DNA from: Bacteroidaceae bacterium
GTDB taxonomy: Bacteria; Bacteroidota; Bacteroidia; Bacteroidales; Bacteroidaceae
Direction of reading: 5' to 3'
DNA: 64,000 nucleotides
Assembly: GCA_017560125.1 (NCBI GenBank)
Contig: JAFYOS010000027.1
Location: 162,472 to 226,471, forward strand
Under the pieces are notes generated by a model. The model was not told the DNA's origin and ran no database searches. It saw nothing but the letters and a program-made list of their open reading frames with translations. Below are positions 9,485-17,479 of the stretch, in pieces; position 1 is the stretch's first letter; each line of letters begins with the position of its first letter. Position numbers and translations under genes: made by a program.

Positions 9485-12436
9485 TTAGAAACGACCACCG
9501 CCTCCGCCGCCGAAGCCGCCACCACCACCGAAGCGACCGCCTCCGCCGCCGAAGCCACCACCGGGGAAGTTACCCATGGGAGGTTCGCCACCGAAGCCTC
9601 TCATGCCGTTGCGCATCTCCTTGTTGCCTACCTGATTGAATTTGTAGATAACATGGAACATGCAGTAGCTGTGTATAGCGTTGTTCTGTGTATCGCTGCG
9701 CATTGTCGCTGATATGTTGCGGCTTACGTTGCTCTGCTCGTGCAGGATGTCGAATACCTGGAACGAAACGGTCAAAGCATTCTTCTGAAGGAAGCTTGCC
9801 GAAATCTGTGCATTCCACAACAGCTCGTTGGTGTTGAACGAGGGATCGCTATATCCTCTGCGGCTGCTCATAGAGATATCCGAGTACAATCTGATGTTCA
9901 TCCACGGCAGCAGTATGTTGGTGCTGGGGCCGTACGAGAAATCGTATGTCTCGAGGTTCTGTTTGGGCTGCTGTTTGTTCTTTGAATTTTCGAAGCGCAG
10001 GCTTCCGTTCAATGTAATTTCGAACCAGTCGTTGCGGTAACCACCTCTTAGTCTTTCGCTGATGCTTGTCGATTTAATGGTGTTGCGCACGCTGTTCTGC
10101 TGGCCCATGCTGATGTAGGCCACTCGGTTGTTGTAACCGAAATTGGTGTTTGTGCTGTATGTAAATTTAGTGTTGGCCGGTATAGCCGAGTTGAAATTGA
10201 ATCCGGCATTGGCATTCCAGTTACCATTGATGTTCTCGGGGCGTGTTGTGCGACCACCGGTCTCCTCGTTGTATGTAACCTTGTTGCTGATGCTGTTCTG
10301 AGTGTTCGAGAAGCGCAGGTAGGTTGTTATTCCGCGTTGTGCCTCGGGGTTGTATGTATTGAAGAACGCGTCCATGTTGTTGGTGAACGAGGGCTTCAAT
10401 CCGGGGTTACCCTGTGTGATGTTCAAGGGGTTCGAATCGTCGGTAATATCCAACAGGTCGGTCATCGAGGGCTGCGATGTGCGTCCGCGATAGTTCAGGT
10501 TCAGAGTAGTGGTCTTAGACCATTTGTAGCGGAAACGCACATTGGGAGTGAAGTTGTTCACTGTGCGCTTGAGCACTGTGTCCAGGCCCAGGTACTGGTA
10601 CTTCATGCGCGAGTGCTGGGGCAACCACGATGCACCTACGCTCAGGTTCATCTTCTCTGTTACAAAGCGCATTGTAGCCGAAACGTCGTGGTTCATGTTG
10701 CGGTATGTAGAGTAACGGCTCTGATCCTTGTCCTTGTACTGCTCATAGTCCTCGGGCAGTGCGGGCATGTGGTAGTTGTGGTTCAACGCGGGTGTGTAGT
10801 CGAGGTTGTCGAATACATATGTCGAACGGTCGCTGTTGTTGTAGCTGTAGTTGAAGCGGTAGCTCAACTGCAGGTTGGCTATCTTCGAGAGGGGTTCGGT
10901 GTAGCTTACTCGTGTGCTATAGTTCCAGTTGGTGCTGGGCGTGCTTGAGTAGCGTTTTCTGGTATATCCGCTGCCGGCACCTTCGCGGTAGTATTTCACT
11001 ACGTTGTCCGACAGGCTCTCGCTCTCGCTGTCGGTGTAGCCGAACGAACCGTCCAATGTAAGGTTGCGTCCCTTCTTGCCCAACTGGCGGTTGATCTGCA
11101 GGTTGGCGTTCATAGAACGGCTTTCGCTACTGCTCATCGACTCGTTCTTGTTGCTGTTTATGGCAATGGAATCGTAGCCGTCGGGCACTGTGCCGAACAT
11201 GCTTCTGCTATAGTCGATGCCTTGCTTGAAGGGGTCGGAATCGAATGTAGCCGACTCGCTCTTCGACCAGCTGTCCGATGTCGAGTACGACAACGAGGGA
11301 CGGAATATGATGTTGGTCAGGCTGTCGGGTTTCCATTCAAGACGGAAATCGGCGTTTATATTGCTCGAACGACTGAACGATTTGCTGTTGCTCGTTGAGT
11401 ACTGGTTATTGTTGCCGGCAGTCATGAAGTTCTCGGTCGAGGTGTAGCTTCTCGAGTCGGTGTCGCGATGGTTGAAGCGCAGGTTACCACCTGTCTCAAT
11501 CTTGTCCGAAGTGGTAGCGAAGTTGAAACCACCCATTTTGCTTGCAGTGAGTCCCGAACCGCCGCCGCCACGGAAACCTCTGTCGCCGATGTTATTGGCC
11601 GACAACACGAGGGTCATCTGCTCCTTATCGGTGAAGCGGCTGGTAGTGTTCTTTGCCGAGTAGCGGTCGTGCGAGCCGTATGCAAGGTCGGTATTTCCGA
11701 ACCAACCCTGGTTGGCACCTTTTTTCATTTGCAGGTCGAGCACGGCTTCCTCCTCGCCATCGTCGATGCCGGTTACACGTTTGAAATCGCTATCCTTGTC
11801 ATAGAATTTTACCTTATCGACAACCTCGGCGGGTATGTTCTTCAGCGCCATGTTCTTGTCGGTACCGAAGAAGTCCTTTCCCTTCATCAGGATGCGATTT
11901 ACGGTCTTGCCGTTTACCTTGATGGTTCCGTCATCTTCAATCTCCACGCCAGGATATTTCTTGAGGAGCTCCTCGAGCATAGAACCGGCGGGCACGCGGA
12001 ATGCTGCCGAATTATAGACCATTGTATCCTCGGACATTGTGACGGGGGGCACTTCGGCTGTTACCACAGCCTCTTTCAGTGCCACAACATCGGGCTTCAG
12101 CTCTATGGCGCCCAGGTCGTTGGTTTTTTTGGCAGTAATTTTTACGTTTGCCTGGTGTGTAAGGTATCCAACGTAGGTGATGCGCATCAGGTATTCGCCG
12201 CGCTCTACGTTTATGCTGAATTTACCTTCGAGGTCGCTCGAATCGCCGGTCTTGAATACAGTGTCGGGCAATGTGAACAGCTGTATGGCCGCATTGGGAA
12301 GCACCTCCTTTTCGTTGGCGCTTACAATTGTACCGCTAAGGGTACCAACCTTTTTGCTTGAGGTTGTTTGTGCAGTAGCTGTCGCTATGGGGATGAACAG
12401 CAGAGACAGCAGTGCAGCTAAATAGAAATTTTTCAT
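9485..12436 (-). CDS. Outer-membrane beta-barrel protein with CarboxypepD-like and plug domains (TonB-dependent receptor-like)
   Basis: 983 residues from the ATG at 12434-12436, which gives a clean signal peptide (MKNFYLAALLSLLFIPIATATAQ); the 46 upstream in-frame codons are not protein-like. Next comes a carboxypeptidase regulatory-like sandwich (about 28-115, VGTLSGTIVSANEKEVLPNA). A plug-like domain follows (about 120-235, MLEELLKKYPGVEIEDDGTIKVNGKTVNRILMKGKDFFG, as in the OMP_b-brl_3 family), then a long barrel rich in alternating polar and aromatic strands. The last 40 residues are unusual: PPMGN followed by glycine runs broken by phenylalanine and arginine, ending in GGRF. Proteins of this type sit in the outer membrane; the ligand is unknown and no SusD partner is adjacent, so a classic SusC role is unlikely. 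Confidence 0.82.
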   Translation of the reverse strand: MKNFYLAALLSLLFIPIATATAQTTSSKKVGTLSGTIVSANEKEVLPNAAIQLFTLPDTVFKTGDSSDLEGKFSINVERGEYLMRITYVGYLTHQANVKITAKKTNDLGAIELKPDVVALKEAVVTAEVPPVTMSEDTMVYNSAAFRVPAGSMLEELLKKYPGVEIEDDGTIKVNGKTVNRILMKGKDFFGTDKNMALKNIPAEVVDKVKFYDKDSDFKRVTGIDDGEEEAVLDLQMKKGANQGWFGNTDLAYGSHDRYSAKNTTSRFTDKEQMTLVLSANNIGDRGFRGGGGSGLTASKMGGFNFATTSDKIETGGNLRFNHRDTDSRSYTSTENFMTAGNNNQYSTSNSKSFSRSSNINADFRLEWKPDSLTNIIFRPSLSYSTSDSWSKSESATFDSDPFKQGIDYSRSMFGTVPDGYDSIAINSNKNESMSSSESRSMNANLQINRQLGKKGRNLTLDGSFGYTDSESESLSDNVVKYYREGAGSGYTRKRYSSTPSTNWNYSTRVSYTEPLSKIANLQLSYRFNYSYNNSDRSTYVFDNLDYTPALNHNYHMPALPEDYEQYKDKDQSRYSTYRNMNHDVSATMRFVTEKMNLSVGASWLPQHSRMKYQYLGLDTVLKRTVNNFTPNVRFRYKWSKTTTLNLNYRGRTSQPSMTDLLDITDDSNPLNITQGNPGLKPSFTNNMDAFFNTYNPEAQRGITTYLRFSNTQNSISNKVTYNEETGGRTTRPENINGNWNANAGFNFNSAIPANTKFTYSTNTNFGYNNRVAYISMGQQNSVRNTIKSTSISERLRGGYRNDWFEITLNGSLRFENSKNKQQPKQNLETYDFSYGPSTNILLPWMNIRLYSDISMSSRRGYSDPSFNTNELLWNAQISASFLQKNALTVSFQVFDILHEQSNVSRNISATMRSDTQNNAIHSYCMFHVIYKFNQVGNKEMRNGMRGFGGEPPMGNFPGGGFGGGGGRFGGGGGFGGGGGGRF

Positions 12437-12553
12437 ATATTCGGGATGTGTGTTATTTATACGTGTTCGCTTTTTTGATATTTTTTGTTCCGAAAGGTTT
12501 AATGTGCTGTATGATATTTTTATGACGTATAAACAGCTTTTGAAAACTATTTG

Positions 12554-12561
12554 CAAAGATA
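12554..12561 (-). promoter_or_regulatory. -7 box (TATCTTTG on minus strand) for the outer-membrane protein gene
   Basis: CAAAGATA on the plus strand reads TATCTTTG on the minus strand, about 120 bp before the start codon at 12436. It implies an untranslated leader of roughly 110 nt. The upstream TTTG element is not clear. Confidence 0.55.
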
Positions 12562-12657
12562 GCAAGAAACGCATAAAATATCCTTAAAAAATAAAAATTA
12601 AACGCCGTTTGCATTTCGCTGAAATTGAAAAGAAATTGCTATTTTAGCGCAGCGAAT

Positions 12658-13092
12658 ATGAATGACTATACAGATAGAATGATTGTGGCTCTGTCGGGTG
12701 CCAAGGAGAGCTTTGTGGCTGCTCTCGCTTCCGATGGCGCCTGTCGGTCGGGGTGGCTCTACGAATCGCCCTTCGACGCGATGTTCTTTGCCCGTTTCCC
12801 CGATGCCGACAAGGATGGCGTGCGGGCCTTGTCGCTCATATGCGCCCTCTATCTGTCGCACCTGCATTGCTGTTTTCCCCTGTCGCGTTTCAGGAGTGTT
12901 GTCACCTTTCTGCGCGAGAATGTGTCGCTCTATTCGTTCAATTGCAACCACTACGATTCGTTGTATGCGCGCTTGTCCGACGACGATTGCGTGAACCTGT
13001 TGCTGCTGAAGGATATAGGTGAGCCCCGGTCGGTGGAGCTGCATAAAAATGATATCTTCGACGCCTTCGATTTTCTCACAAATGGTTTATAA
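12658..13092 (+). CDS. Hypothetical protein
   Basis: 144 residues from the ATG at 12658 (MNDYTDRMIVALSG); the frame could also open at a TTG 11 codons upstream. I do not recognise the family. The protein is acidic, has no signal peptide or membrane helix, and has several cysteines in hydrophobic segments (LSLICALYLSHLHCCF). Codon use matches the neighbouring chromosomal genes, which supports a real gene. It stands alone on the plus strand upstream of the deaminase gene and may be cotranscribed with it (73-bp gap). Confidence 0.55.
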   Translation: MNDYTDRMIVALSGAKESFVAALASDGACRSGWLYESPFDAMFFARFPDADKDGVRALSLICALYLSHLHCCFPLSRFRSVVTFLRENVSLYSFNCNHYDSLYARLSDDDCVNLLLLKDIGEPRSVELHKNDIFDAFDFLTNGL

Positions 13093-13165
13093 CCCGATGG
13101 CATTCTTGCCCTTGCCGTGGTGAACAAAATTGCTTGCCGATAGTTCTCTCATAAATGACGAATTT

Positions 13166-13633
13166 ATGAGTAACGAAGAATTGATGCTTGCTGCAATAGA
13201 TGCAGCCATAGAGAATGTGCATAAGGGCGGTGGCCCTTTCGGTGCGGTGATAGCCAAGGGCGGCGAAATAATATCCGTCGGTGTGAACAGGGTGACGCCC
13301 AACAACGATCCCACGGCCCATGCCGAGGTGTGCGCCATCCGTACGGCCTGCCTGAAGCTTGGTACTTTCAATCTGTCGGGGTGCGAAATTTTTACCTCGT
13401 GCGAACCATGCCCCATGTGCCTTGGTGCCATCTATTGGGCTCGGCTCGATAAAATATATTACGGTTGCAACAAGATAGATGCGGCGGTGGCCGGCTTCGA
13501 CGATTCGTTCATCTACAAGGAATTTGAGCTCGAAAAGGCGCACCGTTCCAAAAAAATGGTGGAGCTGTTGCCCGTCGATGCCATGAGGGCTTTCGATGTA
13601 TGGCGCAAAAATGAAACAAGGGTGGAGTATTAA
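13166..13633 (+). CDS. Cytidine/deoxycytidylate deaminase-family nucleoside deaminase, guanine deaminase-like
   Basis: 155 residues from the ATG at 13166; an upstream TTG at 13130 is in frame but adds no conserved sequence. Zinc ligands and catalytic glutamate are present: HAE with H52 and E54, and PCPMC with C82 and C85. The segments NDPTAHAEV, CEPCPMCLGAIYWAR and AGFDDSFIYKE closely match the guanine deaminase of Bacillus (GuaD) rather than TadA. The likely reaction is guanine to xanthine plus ammonia in the cytosol, in purine salvage or catabolism. The stop codon lies in the loop of a strong terminator. Confidence 0.85.
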   Translation: MSNEELMLAAIDAAIENVHKGGGPFGAVIAKGGEIISVGVNRVTPNNDPTAHAEVCAIRTACLKLGTFNLSGCEIFTSCEPCPMCLGAIYWARLDKIYYGCNKIDAAVAGFDDSFIYKEFELEKAHRSKKMVELLPVDAMRAFDVWRKNETRVEY

Positions 13634-13651
13634 CCTCCACCCTTGTTTCAT
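13611..13651. terminator. Bidirectional terminator overlapping the end of the deaminase gene
   Basis: Perfect 17-bp arms at 13611-13627 and 13635-13651 around a 7-nt loop that holds the deaminase stop codon. The left arm encodes the last residues of the deaminase. The opposing OmpA-family gene ends 6 bp beyond the right arm. Confidence 0.85.
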
Positions 13652-13656
13652 ATGGC

Positions 13657-15648
13657 CTATTCGTATAGCTTGTATGTGGTTCGCAGCACCCTGAATTCCG
13701 TGCGACGGTTCAGCTGGTGGCATATCTCCTGCTGCTCCTCGCTTTCGAGCTTGTTTATGAAATCCTCGGTGAGGACGTCGTTCTCTTTTAGGAATGTATA
13801 TTTCTCGGTGAGCTTTTTCAGTATGGTTTTCGGGCGGCTCTCGCCATAGCCCTTTGCCGTTAGTCGCTCGGCCTCTATGCCGTGCTCTATGAGGTATGCG
13901 ACCACCGCTTCGGCTCTTTTCTGTGACAGGCGTTCGTTGTATGCGTCCCTTCCACGGAAGTCGCAGTGTGCGCCGAGCTCGATGGTTACGTTGGGGTTGT
14001 TCTCGAGCAGTGTCACAAGCTCGTCGAGCGATGTTGTCGATTCGGGCGTGAGAGTTGCCTTATCAAATTCGTAGAAAATATTCTCTATCAGCACCGGACG
14101 GGTAATCGATGCCAGTTCAAAATCGAGCTGATAATCTACCCTGCCACTAGCTTCGGTGGTCTTCAGTTCCTGCATGGCGTTCAAGTGGCCTTTGCATGTA
14201 CCCAGCAACACATATTCCACGCCGGGGTTTACGCGTGTCGAGTACGAGCCGTCGTTCATGACGCCGAATGTGCTCTTCGATCCGTCGTTGCCTATCATGT
14301 GTATGGTGCCTTCGGGTAGTTCATATCCATCCTTTTCGTAGAGCCATCCGCTGAGCATGTGCACAGTTTCGGGCAGATAGAACGAGTATATGTGGTCCCA
14401 GCCGCGGGCGTCGTTTCTGTTCGACGAGAAGTAGCCGCGATAGAGGTTGGGCGCAAACGTTATTCCAAAATCGTCGGCGTTGGAATTTATAGGCGCCTTC
14501 ATGTTCGAAACCTCGTATGTGCTGTCGTTTATCTCCTTGGCACAGAATATATCCAGTCCGCCCATGCCGGGGTAGCCGTTCGACGAAAAATAGAGGTCGC
14601 CGTATGGGCCGAACGCGGGGAACATTTCGTTGCCCTCGGTGTTTATCTGCTCGCCGGCGTTCTCCAGAATGCCCTCCTTGAATTTGTTGCCGCCTATGTA
14701 GAAGCGCCATATGTCGAACCCTCCCATGCCGCCTGCCATGTCCGAGGCAAAATAGAGCCATTCGCCGTCGGGCGATACAGCCGGGTGGGCATACGACGCC
14801 AGTGTGTCCGACGATATTTTCACGAATTCGGGCTTGCCCCACGATGCATCTGTTCGGGGGCTGCGATATATGGCGGCAAATCGCGGGAACTGGTCATCGG
14901 TCACGCATCGGGTGAAATACATCATCTTGCCGTCGGGTGTGAAGGCGCAAGCGCCATCCTCGTATGCGCTGTTGCTCTCGCCCTGTATCAGTTCGGTTTT
15001 TTGCCACTTGCCCTTGTCGTTGCGTTTGGTCAGGAACATGTCGGCACATTTTTGTCCGGTGACACCGCTGATGTCGGTGCCGTTGGCCTCCTTGCGGGTA
15101 GATGTGGTGACAATCATGGTGGTGTCGCTTCCTACGTACATGGGGCAGAAATCGCTGCGCAGACCGTTGAGCTCGTTAGCTCTTTTTACTATGTAGTTGG
15201 TGGGGTTCTTCTTCCACTCCATGGATTGCTGCGCTGTCTTCAATCCCACTTGGGCCAGTCGATCGTCGGGTGCTATCTCCAGGAATTTCTCGTAGCTGGC
15301 TGCCGCCTGCTTGTAGTCGCCTGTGACGAGCAACACATCGCCCAGGTAGCGATGGGCAAGGCTGTCGGGATAGTTATATCTGATAGCGTTCTTGTAGCTT
15401 CCCATGGCGCGTGCGGCGTTGTTGGTACGGCGGTAGCACTCGGCCATTTTCCATGCCACGACACCACGCTTGGTCTTCTCTTTCGTGCCCAGCTTGCGAT
15501 AGGCCTTCTTGTATTCCTTGGCGGCCTCCACATATTCGTATATGGCATAGTATTGGTCGCCCTTTCTTATGGCCTTGTCGGTGCTGCACGAGAAAAGGAG
15601 CATGGCTGTCACCATCAGCATTGATATGTTGAACAGATGTTTCATCAT
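13657..15648 (-). CDS. OmpA-family lipoprotein with TPR and PD40 repeats (PorE-like)
   Basis: 663 residues from the first of two tandem ATGs (15646-15648). The signal ends in a lipobox (MLMVTAMLLFSC). TPR-like helices occupy about 25-150 (AAKEYKKAYRKLG, AARAMGSYKNAIRYN, AAASYEKFLEIAPDD). PD40/WD40-like strands follow (about 175-400, TPDGKMMYFTRC, SPDGEWLYFASDMAGGMGGFDIW, YFSSNGYPGMGGLDIF), then a short sandwich (SGWLYEKDGYELPEGTIHM). A C-terminal OmpA peptidoglycan-binding domain (FYEFDKATLTPES, GAHCDFRGRDAYNERLSQKRAEAV) completes it. This order matches PorE of the type IX secretion system, but similar proteins occur in Bacteroidota without that system and no other por gene is visible. It is the last gene of the mutase-topB run (46 bp after topB). 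Confidence 0.85.
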   Translation of the reverse strand: MMKHLFNISMLMVTAMLLFSCSTDKAIRKGDQYYAIYEYVEAAKEYKKAYRKLGTKEKTKRGVVAWKMAECYRRTNNAARAMGSYKNAIRYNYPDSLAHRYLGDVLLVTGDYKQAAASYEKFLEIAPDDRLAQVGLKTAQQSMEWKKNPTNYIVKRANELNGLRSDFCPMYVGSDTTMIVTTSTRKEANGTDISGVTGQKCADMFLTKRNDKGKWQKTELIQGESNSAYEDGACAFTPDGKMMYFTRCVTDDQFPRFAAIYRSPRTDASWGKPEFVKISSDTLASYAHPAVSPDGEWLYFASDMAGGMGGFDIWRFYIGGNKFKEGILENAGEQINTEGNEMFPAFGPYGDLYFSSNGYPGMGGLDIFCAKEINDSTYEVSNMKAPINSNADDFGITFAPNLYRGYFSSNRNDARGWDHIYSFYLPETVHMLSGWLYEKDGYELPEGTIHMIGNDGSKSTFGVMNDGSYSTRVNPGVEYVLLGTCKGHLNAMQELKTTEASGRVDYQLDFELASITRPVLIENIFYEFDKATLTPESTTSLDELVTLLENNPNVTIELGAHCDFRGRDAYNERLSQKRAEAVVAYLIEHGIEAERLTAKGYGESRPKTILKKLTEKYTFLKENDVLTEDFINKLESEEQQEICHQLNRRTEFRVLRTTYKLYE

Positions 15649-15694
15649 TGTTATAACTGCCAAATGGGCATTTTATTATGTGAAATGCGATTTT

Positions 15695-17473
15695 TTACCT
15701 TCCCATCGCCGTGTTGTCCCTCAGCACCGAGTTGACCACCTCGATGAGCATCGCTTTCAGCTCATCGACAAACAGCTTGGCCTCGTAGCTGTGGCGCTCT
15801 ATGTCGCGCAGTTTCTTCTCCCACTGTCCGGTGAGCTCGGCGCTTTTCAGCAGTTCGTTACGTATGATGCTTATGAGCTCCACGCCGGTGGGGGTGGCGA
15901 AGATGTTCTTCTTTTCGTTGCGTATGTAGTTGCGCTTGAAGAGCGTCTTTATTATTTCGGCACGGGTAGAGGGGCGACCTATTCCGTTCTCTTTCATTAG
16001 ATCGCGCAGCTCCTCGTCATCGACGGTTTTACCGGCCGTTTCCATTGCGCGCAGCAGCGTCGCCTCGGTGTAGGGCTTGGGCGGCTGTGTCATCTTCTCG
16101 GCAAGTTCGGGTATGTGGGGGCCGCTCTCGCCCTTTGTGAAGGCGGGCATTATCTCGTTCTTTTCGTCCTTGTCGTTGTCGGGCGCCTCCTGTGCAAATA
16201 CTACACGCCATCCCGGGTCGGTTATCACCTTGCCGGTTGCTTTGAAATTTACGCCACCGCTCTCGCCAAGCACGGTGGTGGTGCAGAACTTGCATTCGGG
16301 GTAGAAGATGGCGATAAAATGTGTTGCCACAAGATTGTAAACCCTCTTTTCGTTCTCGTTGAGCGCCTGTGGACGCACTCCTGTGGGTATGATGGCATGG
16401 TGGTCGGTTACTTTTTTGTTGTCGAACACCTTCTTCGATTTCAGCAACGGCTTGCCTATAAGGGGGGCTGTCAGTTGTTGGTAGTCGGTCAATCCCTTCA
16501 GTATGTTTTCGCACTTGGGATAGATGTCCTCGCTCAGGTATGTGGTATCCACACGCGGATAGGTGGTGTATTTCTTTTCGTAGAGCGATTGTATGGTCTG
16601 CAATGTGACGTCCGATGTCATGCCATATTTCTTGTTGCAATCTACCTGCAACGATGTCAGGTCGTACAACCTTGGCGGTAGTTCGTTGCCCTTCTTGGCG
16701 CTGATGTCGGTGACGGTGAATGGCTCGCCCGATATTTTTTGCAGCGCCTCCTGGGCCTTCTCCTTCTCGTCGAATTTGCCCTCTACCACGCCGAACATCA
16801 CATCGCGGTATTTGGTCTTCAGTTCCCAGTAGGGCTTGGGCACGAAGTTCTCTATTTCGGTCTGTCGTTTCACTATGAGCGCAAGGGTGGGGGTTTGCAC
16901 GCGACCTATCGACAGCACCTGCTTGTTACCGCCATACTTCAGCGTGTAGAGGCGTGTGGCGTTCATGCCCAGCAACCAGTCGCCTATGGCGCGGCACAGG
17001 CCGGCCTCGTAGAGCGATTGATACTCCGACTGGTCTTTCAGTGTGGCAAATCCCTCTTTTATGGCCTCCTCGGTAAGCGACGACACCCACAGGCGTTTCA
17101 CCGGACATTTGGCCTGAGCCTTCTGCATTATCCAACGCTGAATGAGCTCTCCTTCTTGCCCGGCATCGCCGCAGTTGATGATGCACTCGGCACCCTCAAT
17201 CAGTTTTTTTATTATGTTGAACTGTCGTTCCTTGCTGCGCTCGCCCATCAGCTTGATGCCGAATTTGGGCGGTATCATGGGCAGACTGCTCAGGCTCCAT
17301 CGTTGCCACATTTCGGTGTAGTCGTTAGGCTCCTTCAGTGTGCACAGATGGCCGAGCGCCCATGTGACGCAGTATCCGTTTCCTTCGAAAAATCCGTCGC
17401 GCGGAGCTATGGCACCCAATACCTTGCCAATGCTTTCGGCAACGGATTTTTTCTCAGCTATACATAGAATCAT
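15695..17473 (-). CDS. topB: DNA topoisomerase III
   Basis: 592 residues, a type IA topoisomerase that decatenates DNA through a transient 5'-phosphotyrosine. The Toprim domain is at the N-terminus (MILCIAEKKSVAESIG, then NCGDAGQEGELI with the acidic residues). The active-site segment TTYPRVDTTYLSEDIYP carries the catalytic tyrosine, and LSIGRVQTPTLALIV and GRPSTRAEIIKTLFKRNYI are family hallmarks. It lacks the C-terminal zinc fingers of longer members. The start codon is only 6 bp after the stop of the methylmalonyl-CoA mutase large subunit, so it is probably transcribed from the mutase promoter. Confidence 0.93.
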   Translation of the reverse strand: MILCIAEKKSVAESIGKVLGAIAPRDGFFEGNGYCVTWALGHLCTLKEPNDYTEMWQRWSLSSLPMIPPKFGIKLMGERSKERQFNIIKKLIEGAECIINCGDAGQEGELIQRWIMQKAQAKCPVKRLWVSSLTEEAIKEGFATLKDQSEYQSLYEAGLCRAIGDWLLGMNATRLYTLKYGGNKQVLSIGRVQTPTLALIVKRQTEIENFVPKPYWELKTKYRDVMFGVVEGKFDEKEKAQEALQKISGEPFTVTDISAKKGNELPPRLYDLTSLQVDCNKKYGMTSDVTLQTIQSLYEKKYTTYPRVDTTYLSEDIYPKCENILKGLTDYQQLTAPLIGKPLLKSKKVFDNKKVTDHHAIIPTGVRPQALNENEKRVYNLVATHFIAIFYPECKFCTTTVLGESGGVNFKATGKVITDPGWRVVFAQEAPDNDKDEKNEIMPAFTKGESGPHIPELAEKMTQPPKPYTEATLLRAMETAGKTVDDEELRDLMKENGIGRPSTRAEIIKTLFKRNYIRNEKKNIFATPTGVELISIIRNELLKSAELTGQWEKKLRDIERHSYEAKLFVDELKAMLIEVVNSVLRDNTAMGR

Positions 17474-17479
17474 TCTTGT

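Noticed and set aside
11468..12361. Open frame of 297 codons antisense to the outer-membrane protein gene
   Set aside because: Shadow frame; composition rich in Cys, His and Val is typical of reverse translation of a real gene.
14359..15624. Open frame of 421 codons antisense to the PorE-like gene
   Set aside because: Shadow frame with no recognisable domain; the lipoprotein on the other strand has all its domains.
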